DNA from: JAEULH01 sp963805915
GTDB taxonomy: Bacteria; Pseudomonadota; Alphaproteobacteria; Rhodospirillales; Defluviicoccaceae
Direction: 5' to 3'
Length of the DNA stretch: 64,000 bases
NCBI GenBank assembly: GCA_963805915.1
Contig: CAWDWD010000012.1
Coordinates: forward strand, 74,988-138,987
In this document: positions 26,528 through 35,058 of the stretch, in pieces
Numbering within the stretch: the stretch's first letter is position 1
How the letters are laid out: each line of letters opens with the position of its first letter
Position numbers and translations under genes: made by a program
The notes under the pieces: generated by a model
The model's database searches: none
Told to the model about the DNA's origin: nothing
What the model saw: the letters and a program-made list of their open reading frames with translations, nothing else

Positions 26528-27094
26528 TGGGCGCCGGGATGCGGCCCGCCGGGAGCGAAACCGCGCCGGCGTGGTCGGCCGACATGGCCGACGAGGGGGC
26601 CGACGAGGGGGCCGACGAGGGGGCCGAACAAGCCCGGTATTCTCGTTCTCGGCCTGGGCAATATTCTTCTTTCCGATGAGGGGGTGGGGGTACGCGCCGC
26701 CTGGGCGCTGGCCGGGCAGGGGCGGTTGCCTCGGTGCGTCGAGGTTCTCGATGGCGGAACCTCGGGCATGGACCTGCTCGACCAGATCGCCGGGCGCGCA
26801 CATCTCATTGTCGTTGATGCCGTGAAGACCGGCCGGCCGCCGGCGGCAGTCGTCCGTCTCGCCGGCGACGACGTCCCGGCCTTCTTCCGCACCCGCGTCT
26901 CGCCGCACCAGATGGGCCTGAGCGATGTCCTCGCGGCCCTCAGGCTGATGGACGCGGCGCCGGCGCACGTCACCGTCATTGGCATCGAGCCGGTTTGCCT
27001 CGACCTGAGCCTGGAACTCTCCCCGCCCGTCGAAGCCCGCCTCCCCGAAATCCTCGCCCTGGTCCGGGATGAGATTGCCGCGTGTGCGGGGTAG
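26527..27094 (+). CDS. hybD: Hydrogenase maturation protease HybD, apparent frameshift near N-terminus
   Basis: The endopeptidase that trims HybC after nickel insertion. The core is intact: GILVLGLGNILLSDEGVGVR with the Ni-binding Glu, DGGTSGMDLLD with the Asp, and RVSPHQMGLSD with the His. The core frame is open back to the hybC stop but has no ATG, GTG or TTG before GILVL. The natural start is probably the ATG at 26527 that overlaps the hybC TGA, in another frame. A one-base change within the three 12-bp repeats (26590-26625, each with five G) would join them. Rare ATT initiation at 26639 is an alternative. Confidence 0.85.
26590..26625 (+). repeat. 12-bp tandem repeat, three units, in the hybD leader
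   Basis: Three perfect copies of GACGAGGGGGCC. Each unit contains a G5 run, a plausible site for the one-base slip that separates the hybD start from its core. Confidence 0.9.
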
Positions 27095-27257
27095 TTCTGG
27101 TTTGCTTTCCTTGTTAAGGCAGCGGCAACCTCGTGGAACTGGTCAGCGCGCTACCGAAGCTGGTGCTGCGGGACTGGCATGCCCCAGCCTGACCCATCTG
27201 GCGGCTATGTCGGGAAAAAGTTTTCGCGGCAAACTTCCCATTCCATCGCTTGTGCCC

Positions 27258-27986
27258 CTACAACAACCCCTGCCCCTTCAGCGATGTCGCGCCGCTTTTG
27301 GCGACGATGATGTGGTCGTAGAGGGATATGCCGAGTTTGTCGGCGGCGTCGCGGATTTCGATGGTCATGTCGATGTCGGCGCGGGACGGCGTCGGGTCGC
27401 CGGAGGGGTGGTTGTGGACCATGATCAGGGCGGTCGCGCCCAACTCGAGCGCGCGCTTGACGACCTCGCGCGGATAGACCGGGGTGTGGTCGACGGTGCC
27501 GCGGCTCTGAACCTCGTCGGCGATGAGCTCGTTCTTGCGGTTGAGAAAGAGCAGGCGGAACTGCTCGCTCGGCGCGTCGACCAGGCAGGCGCGGCAGTAG
27601 TCGACCACCCGGCTCCATGACGACAGCACCGGGCGGCCGATGATCTCGCTGCGGATCATTCGCCGCGAGGCCTCGCGGATGGCCTTGAAGAGCGCGGTGG
27701 TCCGCTCGTTGACGCGCGGGTAGGCCTCCAGCCGCCTCGGATCGGCGGCAAGCACCGCGCCAAAGGACTTGAACTCGCCGAGAAGCTGCTTGGCCAACGG
27801 CTTGACGTCGACCCGGTCGATCGAGTGGAACAACAACAACTCAAGCAGCTCGTAGTCGGCGAGGGCCTCGCCATCGCCGCCGAGGAACCGCTCGCGCAGC
27901 CGCTGGCGATGGTTGGAGTGGTGCGGCTTGGCATCCTCACTCTCGCCGGCATCGGCCGGCGTCGGCGGAGAGGTCCGGCGCGCCAT
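27258..27986 (-). CDS. radC: RadC family JAB-domain protein
   Basis: A 242-residue RadC/YeeS-type protein. The N-terminal helix-hairpin-helix-like part (RQRLRERFLGGDGEALADYE) is followed by the JAB/MPN+ metal site, E in FLNRKNELIADE, then HNHPSGDPTPSRAD with its two His and Asp. Despite the name, a role in DNA repair is disputed, and a deubiquitinase-like hydrolase activity is only inferred. ATG 27986 overlaps the map stop by one base (TGATG), so the two genes are translated together, a common pairing in alphaproteobacteria. Confidence 0.92.
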   Translation of the reverse strand: MARRTSPPTPADAGESEDAKPHHSNHRQRLRERFLGGDGEALADYELLELLLFHSIDRVDVKPLAKQLLGEFKSFGAVLAADPRRLEAYPRVNERTTALFKAIREASRRMIRSEIIGRPVLSSWSRVVDYCRACLVDAPSEQFRLLFLNRKNELIADEVQSRGTVDHTPVYPREVVKRALELGATALIMVHNHPSGDPTPSRADIDMTIEIRDAADKLGISLYDHIIVAKSGATSLKGQGLL

Positions 27987-28793
27987 CAGGCCGAATAGGG
28001 CGGCCGGTCCAGACCGGCGGGCGAGCGGGTGAAGACCTCGTAGCCGTCGGCGGTCACGCCGATGGAATGCTCGAACTGCGCCGACAAGGAGCGGTCCTTC
28101 GTCACCGCCGTCCAGCCGTCCTTGAGGATCTTCACCTCCCAGCGGCCGGCGTTGATCATCGGCTCGATGGTGAAGAACATCCCCTCGCGCAGCTCCGGCC
28201 CGCAGCCGGGCTCGCCGTAGTGCGGCACGTTCGGCGCGTCGTGGAAGACCCGGCCCAGGCCGTGGCCGCAGAAGTCGCGCACCACCGAAAAGCGTTGCGC
28301 CTCGACGAACGTCTGGATCGCGTGACCGATGTCGCCCACGCTCGCGCCCGGGCGGACAGCCTCGATGCCTTTCCACATGGCCTCGAAGGTCACGTCGATC
28401 AGGCGGCTCGCCTTCACCCCGATCTCGCCCACCGGATACATCCGGCTCGAAATCACCGTGCCAGCCGTCGATGATCGGGGTCACGTCGATGTTGAGGATG
28501 TCGCCCTCCTGCAACAGCTTCGGCCCGGGGATCCCGTGGCAGACGACGTGGTTGACCGAGGTGCAGATCGATTTGGGAAAGCCCCGGTAGTTCAGCGGCG
28601 CGGACACCCCGCCGTGATCGCGAACGAAGATGGCGCACCGTGCGTCGAGTTCGTCGGTGGTGACGCCAGGAACGACGTACGGCGTGATGAAGTCGAGCGT
28701 GGCGGCGGCGAGCCGGCCAGCCTTGCGCATCGCCTCGAATTGCTCCTCGTGATGGATCTTGATGGTACGGACTTCCCGTCTCAACTTGTTCAT
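27986..28793 (-). CDS. map: Type I methionine aminopeptidase, split by a one-base frameshift
   Basis: Removes the initiator Met from new proteins. The first part (28793 to about 28455) ends NIDVTPIIDGWHGD with the two Asp metal ligands. The second part, in the next frame, starts SSRMYPVGEI and holds the His in GHGLGRVFHDAPN and the Glu ligands in FTIEPMIN and QFEHSIGVT. Deleting one T in the TTT at about 28455 gives GWHGDSSRMYPVGE, the expected family sequence. Map is normally essential and single-copy, so a sequence error, or another copy elsewhere, is more likely than a true loss. Confidence 0.85.
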
Positions 28794-29106
28794 GGTCGCA
28801 GTATGCCACCTCTTAATCAGATTAGACCACGGCTATCGACCTTCATCGCTGCCGCGCCGGCGGATCCGCCGTGATCGTGCATCGACGTGATCGCGCGCGG
28901 CGGTCCTGTAGCGGCGTGGACGAGGCCGCAGCCTCGGTCGCACGATCGAAGACCTCGCCCCGATCCTCACCGGCTGGATTTCACCTTCGGCGGCGGGCGC
29001 CGGTTCATCCGGGCGCGGAACCGATCATGGCGATGTGACGTTATCGATGTGCCCCCGGGTGCACGTCACCTGGTTATAAAGGTCCACACGGCGGAAAGGA
29101 GCTTCG
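28794..29106. other. Intergenic region between map and the membrane-protein gene
   Basis: About 310 bp separating the divergent map and oxidoreductase units. I see no coding frame with a start signal. GTTATAAAGG near 29070 could be part of a promoter for the downstream operon, but no matching -35 is clear. Confidence 0.4.
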
Positions 29107-29178
29107 ATGACTCCGCTGCTCGGCGACGTCGGTTTACGCCAATGCCGCACCCCGCTCGCGCGCGGCGAGGTCTCGTGA
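29107..29178 (+). CDS. Possible 23-residue leader peptide, coupled to the next gene
   Basis: ATG 29107 has the best ribosome site in the area (AAGGAG, 29096-29101, five-base spacing). It opens a 23-codon frame MTPLLGDVGLRQCRTPLARG ending at TGA 29176-29178, which overlaps the GTG start at 29175 (GTGA). It may be a coupling leader, or the true N-terminus of the next protein if one base is missing. No similarity recognised. Confidence 0.3.
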   Translation: MTPLLGDVGLRQCRTPLARGEVS

Positions 29179-30164
29179 AACGTCCTATCGGTCCCGCTGT
29201 CGACGACCACGGCTCGTTGCGCGTGGGCCTTGGAACGGTCTTGGCCCTGGCCTGCGCGGGCCTCGCGGCCGCAGCGTTTATTGGCTCGCGCAAGGCGAAG
29301 GCGGCACGCGGCGGGCGCGCGGAAAGCCCCGCGGCCGCGCGCGCCGCGCGGCGGATGCGCGACGGCGCGGCGATCCTGGGAACCAGTGTGGTGCTCGACA
29401 GCGCCATGGAACATTTTCAGGGCCGGTTTCACAACGAGGCGATGTACCTCGCGCCGGTAACCGCGGCGGTATCGGTGGCGGCGTCGCTCGCCGAACCTCG
29501 CGCGGAGAGCGGCGAGACGCTGCCAAGGATCGGCCATGGCCTAAGCGTCGCGGTCGGGTTCGCCGGACTGGGCTTCCACCTCTACAATGTCACCAAGCGC
29601 CCGGGCGGCATCAGCTGGAACAACCTGTTCTACGCGGCGCCTCTGGGCGCGCCAGGCGCGCTGGTGCTGTCGGGTTTGCTCGGTCTCGCCTCCGAGGCGC
29701 CGTCGGCGCTCGCTCACGAGCGCCACCGCGATGAAGATCACCGGGCGTTGCGCCATGGCGAGGAAGGGCGGTTTCTTGCCGGGGTTACCGGCGCAGCGCT
29801 GCTGGGCGAGACGGCCGAGGTCTGGCTGCTGCACTTTCGCGGCGCGTTTCACAACCCGGCCATGTACCTGCCGGTGACGATACCGCCGGCGGCCGCGCTC
29901 GCGCTTTTTGCTTGCGCTCTATGGCCGGGGCCGAAAAGCCGCGCGTTTGCCCGCGCGAGCCTGCGGGCGACGGCGGCGCTTGGTTTTATCGGCACCGGCT
30001 TTCACATCTACGGCGTGCATCGCAACATGGGCGGCTGGAGAAATTGGCGGCAGAACGCGCTGGCCGGCCCGCCGACCCCGGCGCCGATCAGCTTCACCGG
30101 GCTTGCGTTGGCCGGCCTCGCCGCGCTCGAGCTCATCGATATGGCCGGGAGTTCCGAACAGTGA
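29175..30164 (+). CDS. Eight-helix membrane protein with internal duplication, dehydrogenase-linked
   Basis: About 330 residues in two similar halves of four membrane helices. The first half has HFQGRFHNEAMYLAPVT and GFAGLGFHLYNV; the second has HFRGAFHNPAMYLPVT and GFIGTGFHIYGV. The repeated His residues lie at helix ends and could bind heme or metal, but there is no c-type CxxCH. The start is uncertain: GTG 29175 (with GAGG upstream) or ATG 29142. Its stop overlaps the GTG of the next gene (GTGA), tying it to the subunit 3-like and GMC proteins. I do not know a named family; a membrane anchor or electron acceptor for the dehydrogenase is inferred. Confidence 0.7.
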   Translation: MKRPIGPAVDDHGSLRVGLGTVLALACAGLAAAAFIGSRKAKAARGGRAESPAAARAARRMRDGAAILGTSVVLDSAMEHFQGRFHNEAMYLAPVTAAVSVAASLAEPRAESGETLPRIGHGLSVAVGFAGLGFHLYNVTKRPGGISWNNLFYAAPLGAPGALVLSGLLGLASEAPSALAHERHRDEDHRALRHGEEGRFLAGVTGAALLGETAEVWLLHFRGAFHNPAMYLPVTIPPAAALALFACALWPGPKSRAFARASLRATAALGFIGTGFHIYGVHRNMGGWRNWRQNALAGPPTPAPISFTGLALAGLAALELIDMAGSSEQ

Positions 30165-30814
30165 GCACGTCCTTCCGCGCGCCTTATCCGACCTACGACG
30201 TCCTCGACAAATGGGACAGCCCGTCCTTCAACGACCAGACCCGCGAGGTGATCGCGCGCAGATTGCACGACGTTCCGCCGCGGCGCTTTTTCGACGCCAC
30301 CGAGTGGGCGACGCTGGTCGCGCTGTGCGAGCGGGTTATCCCTCAGCCGGAGCGGAGCGACCGCGAGCGCGTGGCGATCGCGCCGTGGATCGACGCCGCG
30401 CTTCACGAACGGCGTGGCAACGGCACGCGCTACGCGGCCATGCCGGCGGACCGCGACGCCTGGAGGCGAGGGCTCGCCGCGATCGATGCGGAGGCGCGCG
30501 AGCGCTACGGCGTAGGCTTCGCGGAGCTTCCGGCCGACGCGCAGGACGCGATCCTCGAGGCGATCAATATTGAAGATGTCCGTGCCGAGGACGCGTGGAG
30601 AGACCTGCCGCCGAAGCATTTCCTTCGCCATCTCGTGCTCAAGGAGATCGTCAAGATCTACTACGTCCATCCGGCGGCCATGAGCGAGATCGGCTACGGC
30701 GGTCCGGCCTCGCCGCGTGGCTACGTCCGCCTCGGCGTCGACGCCATCGATCCCTGGGAGGCGCCGCTCGGTGAGTGGAGCGGAGGCGGGCGGAGCGGGG
30801 AGGACGAGCAATGA
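30161..30814 (+). CDS. Gluconate 2-dehydrogenase subunit 3-like protein
   Basis: A 217-residue protein of the small-subunit family found with GMC flavoprotein dehydrogenases, recognised by FFDATEWATLVALCERVIPQ and the C-terminal HPAAMSEIGYGGPASPRGYV. In characterised enzymes this subunit helps fold or export the flavoprotein and often has a Tat signal; none is present here. The start GTG at 30161 overlaps the previous stop, and the end overlaps the GMC gene (ATGA). The three genes are therefore one coupled unit. Confidence 0.85.
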   Translation: MSTSFRAPYPTYDVLDKWDSPSFNDQTREVIARRLHDVPPRRFFDATEWATLVALCERVIPQPERSDRERVAIAPWIDAALHERRGNGTRYAAMPADRDAWRRGLAAIDAEARERYGVGFAELPADAQDAILEAINIEDVRAEDAWRDLPPKHFLRHLVLKEIVKIYYVHPAAMSEIGYGGPASPRGYVRLGVDAIDPWEAPLGEWSGGGRSGEDEQ

Positions 30815-32481
30815 CGCGCGCCGTCGGCAGCGCCAATCCCGAAGCCGAGGAGTATCCGCGCGCGGTCAACGGTCGCGCGCCCGACGTCTTCAGCCGCAAC
30901 GCCACGGTGCCGATGCGCGAATACCGCGATAGCGACGAGGTTGACTTCGCCATCGTCGGCACCGGCTGCGGCGGCGGGGTGCTCGCGGCGAAGCTGGCCG
31001 AAGCGGGATTCTCAATCGTCGCCTTCGATGCCGGCCCGTTCTGGCGGCCGCTCGCCGATTTTGCCTCGGACGAGCGGGAGCAGGAAAAGCTCTACTGGCT
31101 GGACGAGCGCATTTCGGCCGGCGACGATGCGATCGAGCTTGGCTCCAACAATTCCGGGCGGTGCGTCGGCGGGACCACGGTGCACTTCCAGATGGTCTCG
31201 CTCCGCTTTCGCCCCGAGTGGTTCAAGGCGCGGACCAAGCTTGGCTACGGCGTCGACTGGCCGGTCGATTGGCGGACCATGTGGCGCTACTACGCCGAGG
31301 TCGAGAACGACTGCAAGATCTCGGGGCCCATCACCTATCCGTGGGGCCCCCCGCGTGGGCGCTATCCCTACCGCGCCCACGAGGTCAACGCGGCCGGACT
31401 GGTGCTCGCGCGCGGCGCCGAAGCTTTGGGCGTGGCCTGGTCGCCGACGCCGCTGTGCACCGTCTCCGCACCGCGCGGCAAGTCGCCGCCGTGCGTCTAT
31501 CGCGGCATGTGCAAGATCGGCTGTTCGACCAACGCCAAGCAGAGCGTGCTGATCGCCTTCGTCCCCAGGGCCTTGGCGGCCGGGGCCGAGGTGCGCGATT
31601 TGGCCATGGTCGGGCGCGTCGAAACCGACACGAACGGCCGCGCCACCGGGGTCCACTATCATCGCGACGGCCGGTGGCGCTTCCAGCGCGCGCGCACCGT
31701 GATCGTCGCCGGCTACTCGATCGAGACGCCGCGCCTGCTCTTGAACTCCGCCACCGCGCGCCATCCGCGCGGCCTCGCCAACTCATCGGATGCGGTCGGG
31801 CGGTACCTGATGGTCCATTCCAACCACGCGGTCTGGGGCGAGTTCGACGAGGAGATCCGCTGGTACAAGGGGCCGCCCTCGATGGCCTGCTGCGAGCACT
31901 GGAATTATGCCGACGACGATCCGTCGAAGGATTTCCACGGCGGCTATTCCTTCATGAGCCAGGGGCCGCTGCCCACCGACTTCGCGACGTCGATGGTCAC
32001 CAACTCCGGCGTCTTCGGCATGGACCTGCGCCGGCGGATGGCGCTCTACAACCGCATGGCCGGCCTGAAGATCGTGGGCGAGACGCAAGCCCAGGCGGAA
32101 AACCGCGTCACGCTCGCGGGCGAGAAGGACGAATTCGGCATCCCCCGCGCCCACGTCAGCTTTTCCTACTGCGACAACGACAAGCGGCTTTACAAGCACT
32201 CGCTGTCGTTCATGAAGCGGATGCTGGATGCGGCCGGCGGCTACAACATGTTCGAGACCGAGAGCACCGCTCACCTGATGGGCGGCTGCCGCATGGGAGC
32301 CTCGCCCGAGGACAGCGTGACCGACGCGGACGGGCGAACCTGGGACGTGGACAACCTTTTCGTCTGCGACGGCTCGCTGATGCCGACCGCCGGCGGCGTC
32401 AACCCGGCGATGACGATCATGGCGAACTCGGCGCGAATCGCCGATCGGATCAAGACCCTGGCCGCGCGCGGCGAGCTATGA
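30811..32481 (+). CDS. GMC-family FAD-dependent oxidoreductase (dehydrogenase type)
   Basis: A 556-residue flavoprotein oxidising an alcohol or sugar. The FAD-binding motif VGTGCGGGVLAAKLAEAGF lies at residues 49-67, the segment NNSGRCVGGTTVHF follows, and the C-terminal active site is HLMGGCRMGASPEDSV with CDGSLMPTAGGVNPAMTIMA. A Cys group CVYRGMCKIGCS may hold an iron-sulfur cluster, as in some membrane-linked FAD dehydrogenases; that is inference. Closest in style to gluconate/sorbitol-type dehydrogenases. No cytochrome c subunit is nearby; the duplicated membrane protein upstream takes that genomic position. Confidence 0.9.
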   Translation: MTRAVGSANPEAEEYPRAVNGRAPDVFSRNATVPMREYRDSDEVDFAIVGTGCGGGVLAAKLAEAGFSIVAFDAGPFWRPLADFASDEREQEKLYWLDERISAGDDAIELGSNNSGRCVGGTTVHFQMVSLRFRPEWFKARTKLGYGVDWPVDWRTMWRYYAEVENDCKISGPITYPWGPPRGRYPYRAHEVNAAGLVLARGAEALGVAWSPTPLCTVSAPRGKSPPCVYRGMCKIGCSTNAKQSVLIAFVPRALAAGAEVRDLAMVGRVETDTNGRATGVHYHRDGRWRFQRARTVIVAGYSIETPRLLLNSATARHPRGLANSSDAVGRYLMVHSNHAVWGEFDEEIRWYKGPPSMACCEHWNYADDDPSKDFHGGYSFMSQGPLPTDFATSMVTNSGVFGMDLRRRMALYNRMAGLKIVGETQAQAENRVTLAGEKDEFGIPRAHVSFSYCDNDKRLYKHSLSFMKRMLDAAGGYNMFETESTAHLMGGCRMGASPEDSVTDADGRTWDVDNLFVCDGSLMPTAGGVNPAMTIMANSARIADRIKTLAARGEL

Positions 32482-32635
32482 GGCGCCTTATTTCGGCGGC
32501 GCTTGGCGGCGTCGCTTAGGATCGGCGCCGGGTCGGCCGGCACTGGAGCGTTTCGGCGTCGGCAACCGCGCGTGCGCCCGCCGAATGCCCCTCGATATGC
32601 CCGCCGCCATGCTCTTCTCGATGGCGCCCCTTGAT

Positions 32636-33196
32636 CTAAGCGTCCTCGCCGCGCCACTTGATCGAACAGCCCATGCTCGCGTGCTGCTCGCGCGGGCCTT
32701 CACCGGTCTCGGCGATCAGGATCATGGCGTCGAACAGCTCGCGCGGCGCTCCAGCCGGGGCGGGGGCCATCCGCGAGGCGTCGAGCCGGCCGCGGTATTG
32801 CAACCGAAGCGCCGCGTTGAAGCCGAAGAACTCCGGCGTACATACCGCGCCGAAGCCTCTGGCGACGCCTTGTGTCTCGTCGATGACGTAGGGAAACGGA
32901 AAGTGATGCTCGTTGGCGAAAGCGATCATCGCCTTCGGCGCATCCTCGGGATAGCGCTCGTAGTCGTTGGGCATGATCGCGATGACGCCGATCCCCTTTT
33001 TTTGCAGATCGAAGGTGTCGCGCGCGATGCGATCGGCGACGGCGCGGACGTAGGGGCAGTGGTTGCAGATGAACATCACCACGGTGCCGTACGGCCCCTT
33101 GATGTCGGCCAGGGAAAACTCGTTGCCGTAGGCGTCCTTGAGCGTGAACATCGGCGGCTCCCAGCCGAAGTCGCACAGCGGCGTTGCCAAAGCCAT
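32636..33196 (-). CDS. Thioredoxin-fold (redoxin/AhpC-TSA-like) protein
   Basis: A 186-residue cytosolic protein with a peroxiredoxin-like fold. The motif VVMFICNHCPYVRAVADRIA places CNHC at the active-site position, typical of the thioredoxin-like group that reads NHCPY. Later come IMPNDYERYPEDAP and GAVCTPEFFGF. ATG 33196 has GAGGG nine bases upstream; the in-frame ATG at 33238 would add 14 residues. It converges on the GMC gene. The substrate is unknown; it could reduce peroxides or protein thiols. Confidence 0.88.
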   Translation of the reverse strand: MALATPLCDFGWEPPMFTLKDAYGNEFSLADIKGPYGTVVMFICNHCPYVRAVADRIARDTFDLQKKGIGVIAIMPNDYERYPEDAPKAMIAFANEHHFPFPYVIDETQGVARGFGAVCTPEFFGFNAALRLQYRGRLDASRMAPAPAGAPRELFDAMILIAETGEGPREQHASMGCSIKWRGEDA

Positions 33197-33621
33197 GTTG
33201 CATTTCCCTCCCATTGCCGACGCGACCGCGCGCCGCACCAGTAGCGAGTCTAGATCAACATGCCTTCAAGTGGAAACACTTGAAGGCATAAAAGTTGATC
33301 GATTTCATAGCGATCGAGCATCTTCTCTGCGCTCACGTGAGCGCAGGATGCTCTAGCCGCACGCGGCCGCCATGACCACCAGGTTCGCCGGCCGGCTCGG
33401 GCGTTCCGTACGCGAATCCCGGGCTCGACCGGCATGTGCATGACCGCCGCCCTGGCCCGGCGCGGGGCCCGAGGGGCCGGAGTTGAGCCGAAGCCAAGCC
33501 CCGCCTTGTGAGCCGAGCGTATCTTCTTTATACAGCCTGCGGCCCCCTCCGGGGCACGCTTCCGCTTCTTTCGAGTGCGCGATCGGCGGCTTCGCGCGGC
33601 CGGGATCGATAAGGTGCGTGG
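33197..33621. other. Intergenic region with a double-palindrome element
   Basis: About 425 bp between divergent genes. The first 160 bp hold the nested palindromes described at 33249-33356. The rest shows no convincing gene. Confidence 0.6.
33249..33356. repeat. RIME-like intergenic mosaic element with two large hairpins
   Basis: Two compound palindromes in 108 bp. First, TGCCTTCAAGTG (33261-33272), a GAAA loop and its exact complement (33277-33288), enclosed by GATCAAC (33253-33259) and GTTGATC (33294-33300). Second, the perfect 18-bp palindrome TGCGCTCACGTGAGCGCA (33328-33345), enclosed by GAGCATC and GATGCTC. TCTAG-like ends frame the unit. The layout recalls RIME intergenic elements of rhizobia; I see no second copy in this window. 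Confidence 0.6.
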
Positions 33622-35046
33622 ATGATTTTCAACAGCGAAGCTTTCATCATATTCGCGGCGGTGTTTTTCGCGCTGTACTTTGTGCTGCCGTACCGGCCGC
33701 AGATCCTGATGACGTTGGCCGCGAGCTATTTCTTCTATGCTTGGTGGGACTGGCGGTTTCTCGCCCTGATCGCCGGGAGCACGGCGTTCAACTATATCGC
33801 CGGCATGTATGTCGCGCGCTCTCCATTGTCGGCGGCGGGACGCTGGCGGCTCGGCATCGCGGTGGCCGTCAATCTCATCGTCCTCGGATTTTTCAAGTAC
33901 TATAACTTCTTTATCGGCGGTTTCGCCGCCATGCTCGCCAATATCGGGCTGCAGGCACATGCCTCGACGCTGCAGATCATTCTGCCGATCGGCATTTCGT
34001 TCTATACCTTCCACTCGCTCAGCTACATTATCGATATCTACCGCGGCAAGATCAAAGCCGAGCCGGATCCGACGGTTTTCGCCACCTACATTGCCCTGTG
34101 GCCGCAGTTGGTCGCCGGGCCGATCGTCCGCGCCTCGCGCCTGATCCCGCAGCTCAAGACCCGGAAGACCTTCGACTTCGCCCGCTTTCTTGTCGGCGCC
34201 GAGGCGGTCATCATCGGCTTCTTCCTCAAGTGCGTTATCGCCGACAAGCTGGCGCCGATCGTCGACAACATCTTCGCCTCGCCGCAAGCCTTCAACGGCT
34301 TGAATGTCCTGATCGGCGCGATCTTCTTCGGTTTCCAGATCTACGGCGACTTCTGCGGCTACTCGCTGATCGCCATCGGTCTCGCCCGAATCCTGGGACT
34401 GAACCTCGGCCGCAACTTCCGTCGGCCATATTTTGCCCGCAGCTTCAGCAACTTTTGGCAGCGCTGGCACATCTCGCTGTCGACCTGGCTGCGCGACTAT
34501 CTCTACGTCCCGCTCGGCGGCAACAAAGGCGGCAAGGCCGCGACGTTCCGCAATCTCTCGGCGACCATGCTGCTGGGCGGGCTGTGGCATGGCGCGGCGT
34601 GGACCTTCGTCGTCTGGGGCGCCCTGCACGGCTTCTATCTGGTCATCCAGCGGCTGCTCTCGCCGGTGCACCGGCTGGTTGAAAAGCTGGGACGTGTCGC
34701 GACGGGGGGCCTCGTCGGGATCGAGATGTTCGCCGTGCTGGTCTGCGTGTTTGTCGCCTGGGTGTTTTTCCGCGCCCGGGATTTCGGCGAGGCGTCCCTC
34801 GTGTTCACCCAGATCTTCAGCGGCGCCTACGACTTCACCGGCGTCCAGAACAAATTCCAGGTTGCGCTCGGCATTGCGCTTATTGCATTGCTGGTCGCAG
34901 CCGAGGCCTTCGCCGAGTTACCGGCGATCCGCCACAGGTTCAGGCGCGCGCGCGCGCTCAGGGTCGTCATGGCGATCTCGCTCATTTGCCTGCTCGGGCT
35001 GTTCGGCAGCTTCACCGGCAGTCAGTTCATCTACTTCCAATTCTGA
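33622..35046 (+). CDS. MBOAT-family O-acyltransferase (AlgI-like)
   Basis: A 474-residue polytopic protein moving acyl groups across the inner membrane to a polysaccharide. The N-terminus IFNSEAFIIFAAVFFALYF is typical of the AlgI/DltB branch. The catalytic His lies in LGGLWHGAAWTFVVWGALHG, and FWQRWHISLSTWLRDYLYVP is the conserved interior segment. It is followed 12 bp later by an SGNH-like protein, the usual partner that transfers the acyl group in the periplasm. The polysaccharide itself is not encoded here. Confidence 0.92.
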   Translation: MIFNSEAFIIFAAVFFALYFVLPYRPQILMTLAASYFFYAWWDWRFLALIAGSTAFNYIAGMYVARSPLSAAGRWRLGIAVAVNLIVLGFFKYYNFFIGGFAAMLANIGLQAHASTLQIILPIGISFYTFHSLSYIIDIYRGKIKAEPDPTVFATYIALWPQLVAGPIVRASRLIPQLKTRKTFDFARFLVGAEAVIIGFFLKCVIADKLAPIVDNIFASPQAFNGLNVLIGAIFFGFQIYGDFCGYSLIAIGLARILGLNLGRNFRRPYFARSFSNFWQRWHISLSTWLRDYLYVPLGGNKGGKAATFRNLSATMLLGGLWHGAAWTFVVWGALHGFYLVIQRLLSPVHRLVEKLGRVATGGLVGIEMFAVLVCVFVAWVFFRARDFGEASLVFTQIFSGAYDFTGVQNKFQVALGIALIALLVAAEAFAELPAIRHRFRRARALRVVMAISLICLLGLFGSFTGSQFIYFQF

Positions 35047-35058
35047 TCGTTCAAGCGA

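Noticed and set aside
24671..26968. A 765-codon open frame on the minus strand
   Set aside because: Antisense shadow of hybC; its composition (Asp/Gly/Val/Arg) is typical of mirror frames in GC-rich DNA.
28440..28470. Programmed frameshift in map
   Set aside because: The break is a simple extra T in a TTT run, without a slippery heptamer or downstream structure. No Map is known to use frameshifting.
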